A DNA stretch of 64,000 nucleotides from Candidatus Peribacteria bacterium (GTDB lineage Bacteria > Patescibacteria > JAEDAM01 > Absconditabacterales > Absconditicoccaceae): the NCBI GenBank assembly GCA_031280545.1, contig JAITGP010000007.1, forward strand, positions 1 to 64,000. Direction: 5' to 3'. The notes below the pieces were generated by a model that did no database searches, had not been told where the DNA came from, and worked only from the letters and a program-made list of their open reading frames with translations. The translations under genes and the position numbers were made by a program. Below are positions 1 to 10,195 of this stretch, one piece after another. Numbering within the stretch: position 1 is the stretch's first letter; each line of letters starts with the position of its first letter.

Positions 1-2102
1 TCATCAGTCAAGTCATTCTGAGTGGAAACCGAAGGTTGTAGCGAAGAATCCACTGGCTGTTGGCTATTCTCTGGATTCTTCACTTCGGCTTCGCCTTGTT
101 CAGAATGACTTACACCACAGGTTCCATCATAATAGCTTGAGCTGAAATCGCCGTTTGGACAGTTGTCCTTTGAAGCAGAGCTTCAACCACCTCATCAACT
201 GCTACTTCCTCCATTATTGTTTCCATTATTACCTCCCGTATTATTTTCTCAGGGAGCAGGAAGGATGGTAAACGTATCTGACACTCGCACTCCTCCATCA
301 AAACCAACCGTTAAGGTATGGCTACCTGTTGAGAGGGTGTTGAGATAGTCAGCTTCAAGGATGATGTTCGTACTTCCTGAAGTCGCGGTATAGCCTGTAG
401 TAAGTTGGGTAGTATCTACTTTCACCACATTACTAAACTCTCCGAAGTATTTATCTACTCGGAAGGTCAGATTTCCTGTTGTTTGAAGTGTATGAGTATT
501 TCCACTGAGGAAGTGGTGGTCTGGATTGATTTGGTATTCAAGGGCTGATTTGATAGCATTTGCTCGGAATTTACCGAGTTGAGTATTCCCAGTTGCATTT
601 GGATGGAGATTATCACACATATCAGTCGCAATATTGGTATAGAAATATGAATAGGCAACAGTATCGCCAAGCAATACATATCAACCATTTTCGACCACCA
701 ACTCATTAATCTTATCCTGATAGCCTGTGAGTAATGCAACATCTCTGCTAACAGATGAATATGTTGGGTAGCTCAATACAACTTGACGAATACCGGCTAA
801 CTTGAGTGCATCAATGATAGCCTGCATATTGATTTTGTAATCAGTAGTAGAAATATTATAGGATACATTAATGAAGGCATCATTAGTACCGAGCATAATA
901 TGGACCACATCTACACCACCATTTGTAAAAGCGGTAATTGAAGATGCCAAATTATTTTCTAAATACTTTTGCGTCGAAGCACCGCTTACACCACGCTTAA
1001 TATCAGTAAAGCCAAGACCCAGATCACCAACAGCTATTGTCGAAGGATAGTTATTAGAACTACATCTATTACCGTCCGTAATGGAATCTCCGATAAATCC
1101 AATCGTCGTTGAATAGGGCGAAACAAATATTTCGCTTTCTAAATCACCTGTAAAATTAGCCGGATTACCAGAAATGACAATAGTACCTGCTTTGGCTGGT
1201 GTATAATTCACTGTTGCTGTATAGGAATTTCCAGAATTCAAAATTACCGTTGCACTCGGGAAAAAGGTACCACCAGCACCATTATCAGACAAAATTACCG
1301 TTTCGTCTTCGTCATCACTTAATGTATAAATAACATTGTCGCTAAATTTGACAGTACTTTTATTCGCTGTCAGGGATAAATCAACATTCGCTGGCAGGTC
1401 AGCAGAATAAATTGTTACTGTATCAAAAGCGGCTACCTCGGTGCTACTAATATTAGAAAAACTTTGCAAACCCCAGCGACCAGCCGCTTGAAGTTTAGTG
1501 TTACTATCAGTGACGGTTTGCGTGAAAAGTAGCCCATTGCTGTCAAAAACATTGACCGTCAAGTTAGTCGTGGATGGATTTGCCGATTCAACGATAAACT
1601 CCACTCGCTTATCGCCAGCCGCTGGTGCGGGGATACCACCAACGTTAGCCAAGAGAGTGTGTTGCTGAATAGATGTAATAGCAGAAGCATTAACCTTATA
1701 CCCGATGACGACTTGATGCGAAGACGGATAGTAATACATAGCATAGCTACTGGTGCCAGCGGCATCGGTAATCACACGAGCAAATGCACCAAAAGCCAGC
1801 GGCTTGGTCAAATCTAATGACGCAGGAATTATAAATTCGATTTTACCGTCTTTGATGGCTTCACCACTTGGACGCAGTAGCACTTTGCACCAACGCCCAC
1901 CAGCACCAGCACCAGCGGAGTTATCGACAATCGACCAATCTCTATTCTCCGCATTAAGGGCGGTAAGTTCTTCCCAACTATTCCCAACCGAACCATCAGC
2001 ACGATTGAAATCATCGGAAAAAACTTGAATGTAGGTCTGTGCAAAGGTAGTGTTCCCTAAGAATAATAGTCACAAGGCTACTAAAAATCAGAGTTTTTTC
2101 AT
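1..2102 (-). CDS. Secreted SGNH/GDSL hydrolase, C-terminus cut by window edge
   Basis: With UGA read as Gly the frame is open from the ATG at 2102 to position 1, so the C-terminus lies outside. An N-terminal signal peptide (MKKLGFLVALGLLFLG.., ending near FAQ) is followed by a lectin-like beta region (about residues 25-220), an Ig-like stretch (230-320) and an SGNH hydrolase domain. Family blocks are visible: GDSITDG near residue 336 (nucleophile Ser), GTND near 403 and DNLHPN near 496 (catalytic Asp/His). SGNH enzymes cleave esters, often on acylated sugars; the substrate here is not visible. A C-terminal beta domain leads into a Gly/Asn/Ser linker with several UGA codons, then CPNGDFSSSYYDGTC (about 642-656), a motif shared with the protein at 13923-17486. 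The last ~35 residues visible are encoded by a palindromic repeat (11-110). The enzyme call is firm; its role is inferred. Confidence 0.85.
11..110. repeat. Nested palindromic repeat inside the SGNH gene
   Basis: Outer arms agtcattctg (11-20) and cagaatgact (101-110) are perfect inverted repeats. A second pair, gaagaatcca (43-52) and tggattcttc (72-81), lies inside. The whole element could form a cruciform. It keeps the reading frame of the SGNH gene open, so it is translated. It looks like a small non-autonomous repeat of the kind usually found between genes. Confidence 0.7.
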
Positions 2103-2116
2103 CATAAAAATTTTGT

Positions 2117-2305
2117 AAAAAGTAAAAAGGGTATGTAGTAGCATACAACCCGTTTATCGTAAGAGAACCTTATTTAGAATAAGAAGGCAATCTACGGTTC
2201 ACGAGTTGTCTAGACTATCACATTTCCCTACAAAGAGGCAATTTGCGTGTGAACCGCAAAAAGCCTACTTTTCCCTGTAAAGAAACGAAAAAAATGATAA
2301 TCTAG
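2117..2305 (-). ncRNA. Structured leader or stand-alone RNA upstream of the SGNH gene
   Basis: A promoter at 2312-2341 would start a minus-strand RNA near 2305. It contains a long-range pair (gcggttcac.. with gtgaaccg.., + strand 2194-2254), a second pair using tctaga boxes at about 2209-2214 and 2301-2306, and ends in a hairpin at 2129-2151 followed by two U-runs (2117-2128). The terminator stands only ~15 bases before the ATG at 2102, with no Shine-Dalgarno between. This fits either an attenuated leader (riboswitch-like) or a ~185-nt separate RNA. I could not match it to a known family. Confidence 0.5.
2129..2151 (-). terminator. Intrinsic terminator just before the SGNH start codon
   Basis: On the minus strand GGGTTGTA pairs with TACATACCC (one bulge) around loop tgctac, and is followed by tttttacttttt. 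It lies between promoter 2312-2341 and the ATG at 2102. Confidence 0.6.
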
Positions 2306-2311
2306 ACACCT

Positions 2312-2341
2312 ATAATATAGGATTGAAGAAGTGAATTTCAA
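2312..2341 (-). promoter_or_regulatory. Promoter for the SGNH leader RNA
   Basis: Minus strand TTGAAA (2336-2341) and TATTAT (2312-2317), spacer 18, or TATATT (2314-2319) with spacer 16. Predicted start is near 2305. Confidence 0.55.
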
Positions 2342-2748
2342 GAGGAAATGATTTTTTTTATTTGTTATTAACCTTAATTGTCCCTAATATAAAAGCATAT
2401 TCATCTTTTTTAAGGAAAGCAGCAAAAGAGAAAATAGATAATCTGACTAACTTGAGAGGAAGGCTAGAATATCTACATAAATAGAACAATGAAAAAAATC
2501 GCACCAACCAAGCCAAAGACTTGATCCATACGACTTTATTCGTGATTACGTTGATAACGTATAGTCAAAATATTTGAAAATGCAAGAGAATTTGATTTTT
2601 CTGAGAAAAAAAATTAGACGAAAAAAGCAATGTGCATTTTTTGTACATTCCAAATTTTAGAGAGATTGCCAGTGTAGATTTTTTGTTTCGTGATGGAGGT
2701 TGTAGTGGTAAGTGGTTGGGAGAGAGATACATTAATATAGAACGCACA
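2342..2748. other. AT-rich intergenic stretch
   Basis: No convincing gene. One 18-codon hydrophobic ORF on the minus strand (2473-2529, starting MDQVFGLVGAIFF and ending in TAG) is preceded by TTGACT at 2563-2568 and an acgttatcaacgt near-palindrome. It could be a one-helix micropeptide but is too short to support on its own. Confidence 0.3.
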
Positions 2749-4151
2749 TTCGGACAATGACAAGCGTTGTCCCTATGACAAACATCAGATGATACCGTAA
2801 GGGCAGACCTATGTGTCTGCCCTATAATGTATGATAATAATGTGGATGATTTGATATATTGGGCGGACAAACATCACGTGATACAATGATTTGAAAATAC
2901 GGATTTTCATTTTATATGATTGGGAAATATGTTCAGCAAGGGGTTTTATTTGGAATCGGTTTGTTTTATTCGGAAAGGGACGGTTGGAAATATGTTCGGA
3001 AAGGAAATATGTTCGGAAAGGGACAAGCCCTTTCCCTACAATCATTGTGATAATTTTATGGTAATAATGCGTTGTATTTTATTCTGATTTTTATATTTTT
3101 TAGGTATGCAGGAATTACCAAAACGCAAAAAACCCCGTGCAAATTGGTTTGATTACGCCTCAGGTGGTGTCTATTTTCTCACGATTTGCACCCATGAACA
3201 TGAAGAATATTTTTGAAAAATCGTTGACGAGAAAATGGTTTTGAATGAAATCGGGAAAATTTGTGATGAAGAATTGCATGTTATGTTGCAGAAAAGACCA
3301 TCCGTGGATTTACATGAATATGTGATAATGCCCAATCATGTGCATTTATTGTTGTGCATTGATGAAACAAACAACACAAATAATATCAACATTAACGACA
3401 ACATTAACGACAAATGTAGGGAAGAGGCTTGCCCTCTTCCGAACAATGACATACAACGTCTTCCGAACAATGACATACAACATCTTCCGAACAATAATAT
3501 ACAACATCTTTCGAATACCACGAATATCCCACAAAAATCAATTCCAAATAACGATAAAACCACCATTCCCGCCCATATCACCCACCAAACAGTAGGGTCC
3601 ATTATTTGATGACGGAAATCCGCGGTTCGTGTAAGATGTCTAAAAATGGGGATACCGTTCGCACGGCAAACCAGTTATTACGATCACATTATCCGTGATG
3701 AATCGTGATATAACAATATCAAACGATACATTCAAAACAATCCTGCAAAATGGGCAGAAGACAAAATGTATATCAAAAAATAATTCGTACACCACCACAC
3801 AATATTCCCGAACAATACCACATAACCTTCCCAACCATCCACAACACTACATCATTATGGCACACGATACAATGGCTAAAAATACGGGTTCTCATTTTAT
3901 CATTAACACACATTCGGACAACGACAAGCGTTGTCCCTACAAAAATGCATTATTTTATCAATCATCAAAACACGATCCAATGGGTAGGGAAAGGGCTTGT
4001 CCCTTTCCGAACATATTCCCAACCGTCCTTTCCGTTCTACATATCCGTCCCATTCCCTCCCCTACAACATCACGCAATACAACAATTTGAAAATGCGGAT
4101 TTTCATTTTGTTATCAAATATGCAAAGGACAACGACAAGCGTTGTCCCTAC
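2749..4151. repeat. REP-like palindrome field around the RAYT transposase
   Basis: At least seven palindromes: 2749-2776, 2796-2826, 3011-3039, 3416-3444 (inside the transposase), 3913-3940, 3984-4012 and 4127-4151. Most share the ends gtaggga and tccgaa (either orientation), while the inner stem differs with base pairing kept: agag/ctct, aaagg/ccttt, caacg/cgttg. Copy 2796-2826 is a looser variant. A second small palindrome, gaaaat..attttc, recurs at about 2893 and 4089. This is the organisation of REP elements flanking their own transposase gene. Confidence 0.75.
3106..3783 (+). CDS. REP-associated tyrosine transposase (RAYT, IS200/Y1 family)
   Basis: The protein has 225 residues when two or more UGAs are read as Gly. 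The HUH motif is seen as PNHVHLLL (His78, His80), preceded by the family's ..YFLTICTHEHEEYF.. strand. The C-terminal block SYYDHIIRDE (Tyr191/192) and YIQNNPAKW near the end carry the expected catalytic Tyr region. RAYTs nick and rejoin single-stranded DNA at REP hairpins. Unusually, residues ~104-140 are encoded by a REP palindrome and then by three 24-bp tandem repeats (LPNNDIQR/H) that keep frame, which is an insertion compared with typical RAYTs. It is flanked on both sides by related palindromes. Whether it is still active is unknown: catalytic residues are present, but the insertion lies between the HUH and Tyr regions. Confidence 0.85.
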
Positions 4152-4165
4152 AAAAAATAAAACAT

Positions 4166-6067
4166 CTACGCATCAATTACTTCTCACTCCACAGGTCATT
4201 CAGGCTTCTTCCCCGCTTTCATCAAATCCTCTGGATTAAACCCTTCTGGTGCTTCTGGCTGAGCCGTCTGAGCATACTTCTTAAACAACGGCTCACTCTC
4301 CTTCTGCAACCTATCCGCTTCATTCTTCACTTCCTCCACGGTCACTTCTTCCTTATCTTTCATCGCCTTTCCCTCAGCTACCAGCTTAGAAATCAGCTCC
4401 TTATCTTCCTCGCTAATCTTTTCTTTGAATTCCTGACCAAGCCCTTCAATCGCATAAATCAACGTCTCCAGTCAGTTTTTTGCTTCTATTACCTCTTTTC
4501 TCTTGCGATCTTCTTCAGCGAATTTCTCTGCATCAGCCTTAGCGGAAGCGATTTCCTCATCAGAAATATTCGTCGAACCTTGGATTTGTACAGATTGCTG
4601 TTTCCCAGTGGATTTCTCCTGAGCCGTCACATTCAAGATCCCATTCGCGTCAATATCAAAGGTCACCTCAATTTGTGGCGTTCCTCTCCTCATCGGCGGA
4701 ATTCCTTCAAGATTGAACATTCCGAGGGATTTATTATCACGAGCGAACTGCCTTTCTCCCTGTGTCACGTGCACTGTCACGGCAGTTTGATTATCAGAAG
4801 CCGTCGTATAAATGTTGGATTTCTTGGCAGGAATAGTCGTATTTCTCGGGATCATCACGTGGGCAATACCTCCTTCAACCTCAACAGCCAAAGAAAGCGG
4901 AGTCACGTCGAGGAGCAGAATATCTTTCACGTCTCCCTGAATAATTCCAGCTTGAATTGCTGCACCTTGTGCGACACTTTCGTCGGGATTCACGGTCGCT
5001 TTCGGCTCTTTCCCGACTACTTCTTTCACGATAGCAGGCACTTGAGGCATTCTCGTTGAACCTCCCACAAGGATGACTTCGTGAATATCGCTATTTTTCA
5101 AGCTACTGTCTTTCATCGCTTTTTCTACCGGCTCTTTACAACGCTTAAATAAGTCTGAACACAAACTTTCAAATTTAGCTCTCGTAAGCACGACTTCCAA
5201 GTTTTTCGGCGTTCCGTCTGCTCCCTGCGTGATAAACGGAATAGAAATATCTACTCTATCCATCGTTGAAAGCTGCTTTTTAGCTTTTTCTGCTTCATCT
5301 TTAATTCTCTGCATCGCCATAGCGTTTTCGTGCAGGTCGAGCCCTTCCTTACTTTTGAACTCTTCAACGAGATAGTCCATAATCCTCTGATCCCAATCTG
5401 CACCTCCGAGCTGGGTATCTCCAGAAGTCGAAAGCACTTGAAAGGTCCCTTCAGACGAGATTTCTAGCACCGTCACGTCGAACGTCCCCCCTCCAAGGTC
5501 AAACACGATAATCGTTTCGTTCTTCTCTTTCCCCTCACCGTAAGCGAGAGCCGCCGCGGTTGGCTCATTGATAATTCTCTCCACTTTCAGTCCAGCGATT
5601 TCTCCCGCTGCTTTCGTAGCATTTCTCTGAGAATCATTGAAGTACGCAGGCACAGTAATCACCGCTTGCGTCACTTTTTCACCGAGGTATTTCTCAGCGT
5701 CATCTTTGAGTTTTCCCAAAATGAACGCAGAAATCTGCTCAGGTTTGTATTCCTTTTTGTCTACAACGATAAGCACTCCACCGTCTTTTCCTTCTTTGGT
5801 TTCATACGGCATATTTTTCAGTTCGTTTTTCACTTCGCTGTATTTGCGTCCAATTCGTCTTTTCACTTCGTAAATCACGTTTTTTGGCTCTAAGATAGCC
5901 TTTCTTTTTGCGAGGTCTCCAACGAGCAGTTCATCCCCTTTGATGTAGACGATAGAAGGGGTTGTCCTGTTTCCCTCTGCGTTTGCGATGACTTCGGATT
6001 TATCTCCGATGAGGCAAGATACACAGGAGTTCGTAGTTCCCAAGTCAATTCCAATTACTTTTGGCAT
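4166..6067 (-). CDS. dnaK: Chaperone protein DnaK (Hsp70)
   Basis: The 633-residue protein starts [16 protein letters not shown] and carries the Hsp70 ATPase signatures ([16 protein letters not shown] phosphate loop seen as [30 protein letters not shown]) and the substrate-binding domain. The ORF appears broken at 4472-4474 and 4196-4198 under the standard code, but both are UGA read as Gly. Reading on gives the expected lid helices and a C-terminus GEVIDA followed by TAG at 4166. It folds and refolds cytosolic proteins with DnaJ and GrpE, neither of which is adjacent. A 16-bp inverted repeat surrounds its promoter (see 6086-6143), suggesting repressor control. Confidence 0.97.
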
Positions 6068-6085
6068 GGTTTGTAGTAGTTTAAA

Positions 6086-6143
6086 AGATAAAAAATCTGT
6101 ATCACTTAATTACAACGGGTGCTAGTTTACAGATTTTTTATCT
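6086..6143. promoter_or_regulatory. Inverted repeat around the dnaK promoter, candidate operator
   Basis: Perfect 16-bp arms agataaaaaatctgta (6086-6101) and its complement (6128-6143), separated by 26 bp. The right arm covers the region between -35 and -10 of the dnaK promoter and touches the -10; the left arm lies just downstream of the predicted start. It differs from the CIRCE element bound by HrcA. A similar arm-to-promoter layout is typical of repressor sites. Confidence 0.55.
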
Positions 6144-6151
6144 AATTGCAA
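6124..6151 (-). promoter_or_regulatory. dnaK promoter
   Basis: Minus strand TTGCAA (6146-6151), 16-bp spacer, TAAACT (6124-6129). Confidence 0.6.
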
Positions 6152-6179
6152 GTTTTTTATCACTTTTTTTACTTGGGTG

Positions 6180-6278
6180 CTACAAAAGAAAAAAACACTT
6201 TCAACCCGCCAGCAGCAAAATGGACACAAATCCTAAAACAGCGGCCCCAATAATAAAAAGAATTACCACAAGTTCCAT
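6180..6278 (-). CDS. Possible 32-residue one-helix membrane peptide
   Basis: From ATG at 6278 the minus strand reads MELVVILFIIGAAVLGFVSI.., almost wholly hydrophobic, with one UGA (6201-6203) as Gly and TAG at 6180. It lies upstream of dnaK's promoter in the same direction. No ribosome site is visible. It could be a membrane micropeptide or chance; the long uninterrupted hydrophobic run with a clean start is the only support. Confidence 0.3.
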
Positions 6279-6405
6279 AATTTTTTTGTTTTTAAATGAG
6301 ACATTTATTTTTTTACTATACGAGTTAATTATCATTAAGTCAAGCTGTGTTTTGAACAAAAAACAACATCACCAGAAAAGTTACACTCAAAAAGTGGATA
6401 AAAAG

Positions 6406-6433
6406 TTGCAAAAATCAGAATTTTATATAGTAT
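6406..6433 (+). promoter_or_regulatory. Promoter for 6468-7415
   Basis: TTGCAA (6406-6411), 16-bp spacer, TAGTAT (6428-6433). Predicted leader is about 28 nt with no Shine-Dalgarno. Confidence 0.55.
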
Positions 6434-6467
6434 TAAGTATGAGATTTTATTACTTTATCGTATCACG

Positions 6468-7415
6468 ATGACCGATCAAACACAAGATCCAAATCAAGCT
6501 GTACAACCAGTTTCTCCAGTAGTGACCGAACAAACTGTAGAACAACCTGTTGCTCAACCAATACAACCCATTGCTCAACCTGCCCCAACTCCTGCCACTC
6601 CAGCAGAATCAGAAGGGTTCTTTGGTAAAGTAAAAGGATTTTTCTCTAAATTTGGTGCTGTAGCCGATGTCGCAGGAAAAACCCTCCAAACAGGAGCCAA
6701 TGTATTAGGAGGAGTCGCCCAGACTGCTGTAAACGTAGGAACTACTGCCGCTCAAGGAGTAGGAAGTGCTATCCAAAATAATCAAGGAGGAGATATTCTC
6801 CAAAATACTATGGGAGCCATCACCGACGTTGCAAAAACCACGGTAAACGCAGGGACTCAAGTAGTAGGTGGCGTAGTAGAGGCAGGAAAGCAAACTGCAA
6901 CAGGAGTAGTTGAAGTAGGGAAAGACACCCTCAATACTGTTGCCACAGAAATTCCTGTAGGTGGAAGCGTATTCCAAGGAATTGCTGACACCGTTGGAAG
7001 TGTTGCAGACAAAACTATAAACTTTACCGAAGGAGTTGCAGATAAAGCTGTCAATCTCGGAACAGGAGCTGTAAACACCGTAGAAAATTTTGGAGAATCT
7101 GCTATCAACAAAGTAAGCAATACCGTAGAATCTGCAGCTACAACCGTAGAAACTACTATCGCTGACTCAAAAATTGGACAAATCTGATCCAATATGATCA
7201 ATCAAGCTACAAATCTCGTACAAGATATCGCGAAACCAGAAGAAAGTGTAGCTGAAGGTGCTATCCAACAGCCTGTATATGTACCAACTTCTGAAACATC
7301 TCCTGCACCAGTAGCTCCAGAAGTAACCGTGCCCTTAGAGACACTTACTCCAGAAGTGCCAACACCAGAAGTTCCAGAAGTTGTTACTCCTAGTGAACAG
7401 GCTCCAGTAGCATAA
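6468..7415 (+). CDS. Amphipathic-repeat (LEA/apolipoprotein-like) protein with Pro-rich ends
   Basis: The 315-residue protein has no signal peptide. Residues ~1-45 are Gln/Pro/Val-rich. Residues ~50-265 hold loose 11-residue repeats of the form VADVAGKTLQTGANVLGG or GVVEAGKQTATGVVEVGKDT, the pattern of LEA proteins, apolipoproteins and synucleins, which form amphipathic helices on membranes or lipid. The tail is Pro/Glu/Val-rich (PEVPTPEVPEVV). A UGA at 7185 joins what would otherwise be two ORFs. It has its own promoter (6406-6433) and terminator (7441-7467). A role in coating a lipid surface or in stress protection is inferred from composition only. Confidence 0.7.
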
Positions 7416-7440
7416 ATACAATATTCTTATCAACCTTTTG

Positions 7441-7467
7441 ATACTCCCCTCTCCGGGGAGTATTTTT
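7441..7467 (+). terminator. Intrinsic terminator
   Basis: Stem atactcccc / ggggagtat (7441-7449, 7455-7463) with a 5-nt loop, followed by a T-run. Ends the 6468 transcript. Confidence 0.75.
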
Positions 7468-7470
7468 AGT

Positions 7471-7498
7471 TTGAAATTCGATTGCGAGTTTATATACT
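7471..7498 (+). promoter_or_regulatory. Promoter for the 7523-12218 gene cluster
   Basis: TTGAAA (7471-7476), 16-bp spacer, TATACT (7493-7498), directly after the terminator at 7441-7467. Confidence 0.65.
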
Positions 7499-7522
7499 GA
7501 AAGTGTTTATTTTATTTCTCTG

Positions 7523-9016
7523 ATGAAAAAGAAGCTTTACAGCATCCTTCTCGCTCTGATACTGTTGATACAGCCAGCTTTTTCTCTTGCTCAAACTACT
7601 CAACCACAAATCACCCAAGCAGACATATGTGGTGCACCAGGAGAAACAATGCTGCTCTACCAAAAATTTCAAAGAGATATCTCCTCTGCACTACTTGGAG
7701 GAATATTAGGAGAAAAGATCTTTAAGTCTGAGCTCAATATAATGGGGTTATTTACCTCTAAAACCCTTGAACTCCCCACCACAGGAAATGATATACTAGA
7801 TACTATAGCAAATACTCTATGGAAAAATACTAAAAGACTGACCAGTGCAACCGCCACCACCACCGTACTGCTAGCCATTGCTGGGGCATCAGTAGTTTCC
7901 TCCAATTTGGAGGGATTCGCAATCCTCTTTCAGAATAGAGCAATTGTAAGAGATTGGAGAAGTTTACTCCAAATAGAAACCAGAATTTCACAAATCGCCT
8001 ATACCCTAGGAAAACGTGCAAACCTCATAGGAAGACTCAATGAAGAGGGATGAGCTTTAGTAGCAATTGTACAACAATACGTCAACGAGGGACTCTTTAC
8101 AGGGTCTAATATAGGAAAAGATAAAGTAAATTATGCAGAGATTTTAAGTAGCTTAACAAGAATGAACGCAGGGATGAAGATGTTTCTCTCCTTTGGGAAT
8201 ACCAGCTTTTTAAACAGATTTGGGAAATTTTATGGGGCAAGTTTTAGTGAACAAGCTCTAAAAGATCTCAAAACAGAATACGCAGGAGCCAGATGACCAA
8301 TGGACTGTAGCGTCATGAGTAAAAAAATCTGATCTCGCTTAGGGAATGCAACCAGTATGGTTGGCAATGGAGCTAAGGAGGCAGCAAGAACCATTGCAGA
8401 TGCATCTAGCAGATTGGTTAATGCACTTTTCAAAGGATCTTCTTGAAACAACGATAAGAATAAGCAAGGAATCGCCGAACAATACTTTGATAAATATGAA
8501 CTTCAACAACTCAGAACCATCTACGGGATCAATACTACACAAATGACTGCCCTAGATGTCCCAAAATATCAACGTCTCATTGCACCCGTAGGAGGATGGA
8601 AAAAAGCAATCAACGACATAGGAAAAAAAACCGTATCTCTCATAGAAAGTACCAAAAATGCTGGATCAGAAGAGAAATCCTTTGTTGATGAGAATTTCAC
8701 AGAGACCCAGAAGAGACAAATAATGTATAAATTGGGAGTTTCCTACAATGAAAATTTCAATACAGCACTTCTTCTAGATTTCGCAGACTCAATAGAAAAG
8801 ACAAATGAGCTGTTTGATCGGACAACCACAAATTTTATTCTAGCAGAAAATACTAGCCAAACCTCACAATTCTACGCTATTGTAAAAGAAATTCAAGATC
8901 TAGAAAGAGTAATAAATGAAGGAGATAAAGAAAATAATATTCCTTCCCTCTTAGACACTTTAGGGAAAATTTGTGAATATCAGTGTGTGAATAAAGGAAA
9001 TAAAGGATGTAGATAA
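7523..9016 (+). CDS. Secreted or membrane-anchored protein of unknown function
   Basis: The 497-residue protein has a clear signal peptide (MKKKLYSILLALILLIQPAF..LAQ). A second hydrophobic segment (TTVLLAIAGASVV, about residue 113) may span the membrane. The rest is helical, with four UGA-encoded Gly (8051, 8294, 8330, 8444) and paired Cys near the C-terminus (CEYQC..GCR), typical of exported proteins. Read with the standard code it would appear as fragments. It is the first of three closely spaced genes (24 nt to the next). I do not recognise the family; operon mates suggest one envelope complex. Confidence 0.75.
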
Positions 9017-9040
9017 TAACCTTTTACTTGATAAGAAAAA

Positions 9041-10195
9041 ATGCTGAAAAAGATCGTATACGCACGAATACTCCTGCTGCTCAGCACTGCTGGCATCACT
9101 TATGCAGATAGCTCTACGCTCTCAGGGGTTTTGATATTAACGAATGCAGTGAGTACAGATACATCTCGAGAAGTTTCTACAACATACAAAACTAAAGTGA
9201 TTAACCTCTATTGCGAAAAAGCCTTAACAAATCAAGTAGCCTTTTTGCTCACGGGAGAAACCTTTAGAGAAACCTTTAGATATTCCTCTCGTGATTCTCT
9301 CTTTCTCCGTGCACTCTGCGGAGCACGAAACCCCACAAACCGAGGAAAAGAAGACCTCACCAAAGATATTTTCAAAGAAAATTTCACCAAAAAGCTGAAC
9401 CTCCAACAATTTAAATCCAATAAAGACCTCTGTGCTACAGGCTCAGGGACTAACGAAAATAACCAAAGTGAATGTGATCTTTCCCGCTATAGCTCAAAGA
9501 TTTATCAAGCACTCATGAGTGATATTTTTAAGATCAAACGAGCTGAAGTATTACAAGTCCCCTCTACCGAAGTATTCAAAAACAAAGAAGACAGAATTGC
9601 TAGTATCTTTGATACCTACTTCAGCATGAATAACAGCGACAAATCTGCCTATCAAAAGCTCTACCCAAAAACAGTGACCATGATCGATAATAATCAGAAA
9701 ATTATCTATAAATCCCTACAATCTCTCTCGCTCCTCGACAACGAAGGACTCCGAAAAAAGAGCCAAGAAGCAGATACAAAATGCCCAATTGAAGGAACAG
9801 GATTTGAGAACTTTGCTTGCGGACTCCATCTCTCAGGGGATCAGAAAAAAGGACTCAACACCTATTTTACCAATTTCCTAACCAATGAGTATCTCAATTA
9901 CCGCTTATTTACAGACTTTTATATCAATTGGCTCAGAACGGTTCAAACAGATCAAGAAAAGACTGCTCTTCTCATTGAACTAAATGCCATAGTCCAGCAA
10001 AGAGAAATGTTTGAAACAGCTCTACAAACCTCACTCAAAGAGTTACAAGAGATAGCCACAACCTACCCTCTCCATATCGGATTAGTATTGTATCAAGAAG
10101 AAGCTCTCAAATTCAGAGATAAATATGCAGCAAAACTCGTCACTCCATTTTATACGTTATATGAGAAACTCAGAAATGTTCAGCCACCCTACTAA
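9041..10195 (+). CDS. Secreted helical protein of unknown function
   Basis: The 384-residue protein starts with a signal peptide (MLKKIVYARILLLLSTAGITYA). The mature part is helical and charged, with Cys pairs (residues ~54, 87, 130, 143, 248, 261). It has no in-frame UGA. Its 3' end overlaps the next gene's start, so translation is probably coupled. No family recognised. Confidence 0.75.
   Translation: MLKKIVYARILLLLSTAGITYADSSTLSGVLILTNAVSTDTSREVSTTYKTKVINLYCEKALTNQVAFLLTGETFRETFRYSSRDSLFLRALCGARNPTNRGKEDLTKDIFKENFTKKLNLQQFKSNKDLCATGSGTNENNQSECDLSRYSSKIYQALMSDIFKIKRAEVLQVPSTEVFKNKEDRIASIFDTYFSMNNSDKSAYQKLYPKTVTMIDNNQKIIYKSLQSLSLLDNEGLRKKSQEADTKCPIEGTGFENFACGLHLSGDQKKGLNTYFTNFLTNEYLNYRLFTDFYINWLRTVQTDQEKTALLIELNAIVQQREMFETALQTSLKELQEIATTYPLHIGLVLYQEEALKFRDKYAAKLVTPFYTLYEKLRNVQPPY

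Noticed and set aside
2565..3045. Minus-strand ORFs left of the transposase
   Set aside because: Composition follows the palindromic repeats and no start signal or domain is visible.
3445..3516. 24-bp tandem repeats as a CRISPR array
   Set aside because: Repeats are adjacent with no spacers, lie in frame in the transposase, and no cas gene is near.
4142..5059. 305-codon ORF opposite dnaK on the plus strand
   Set aside because: Antisense shadow of a conserved gene; no domain, and composition mirrors the dnaK codons.
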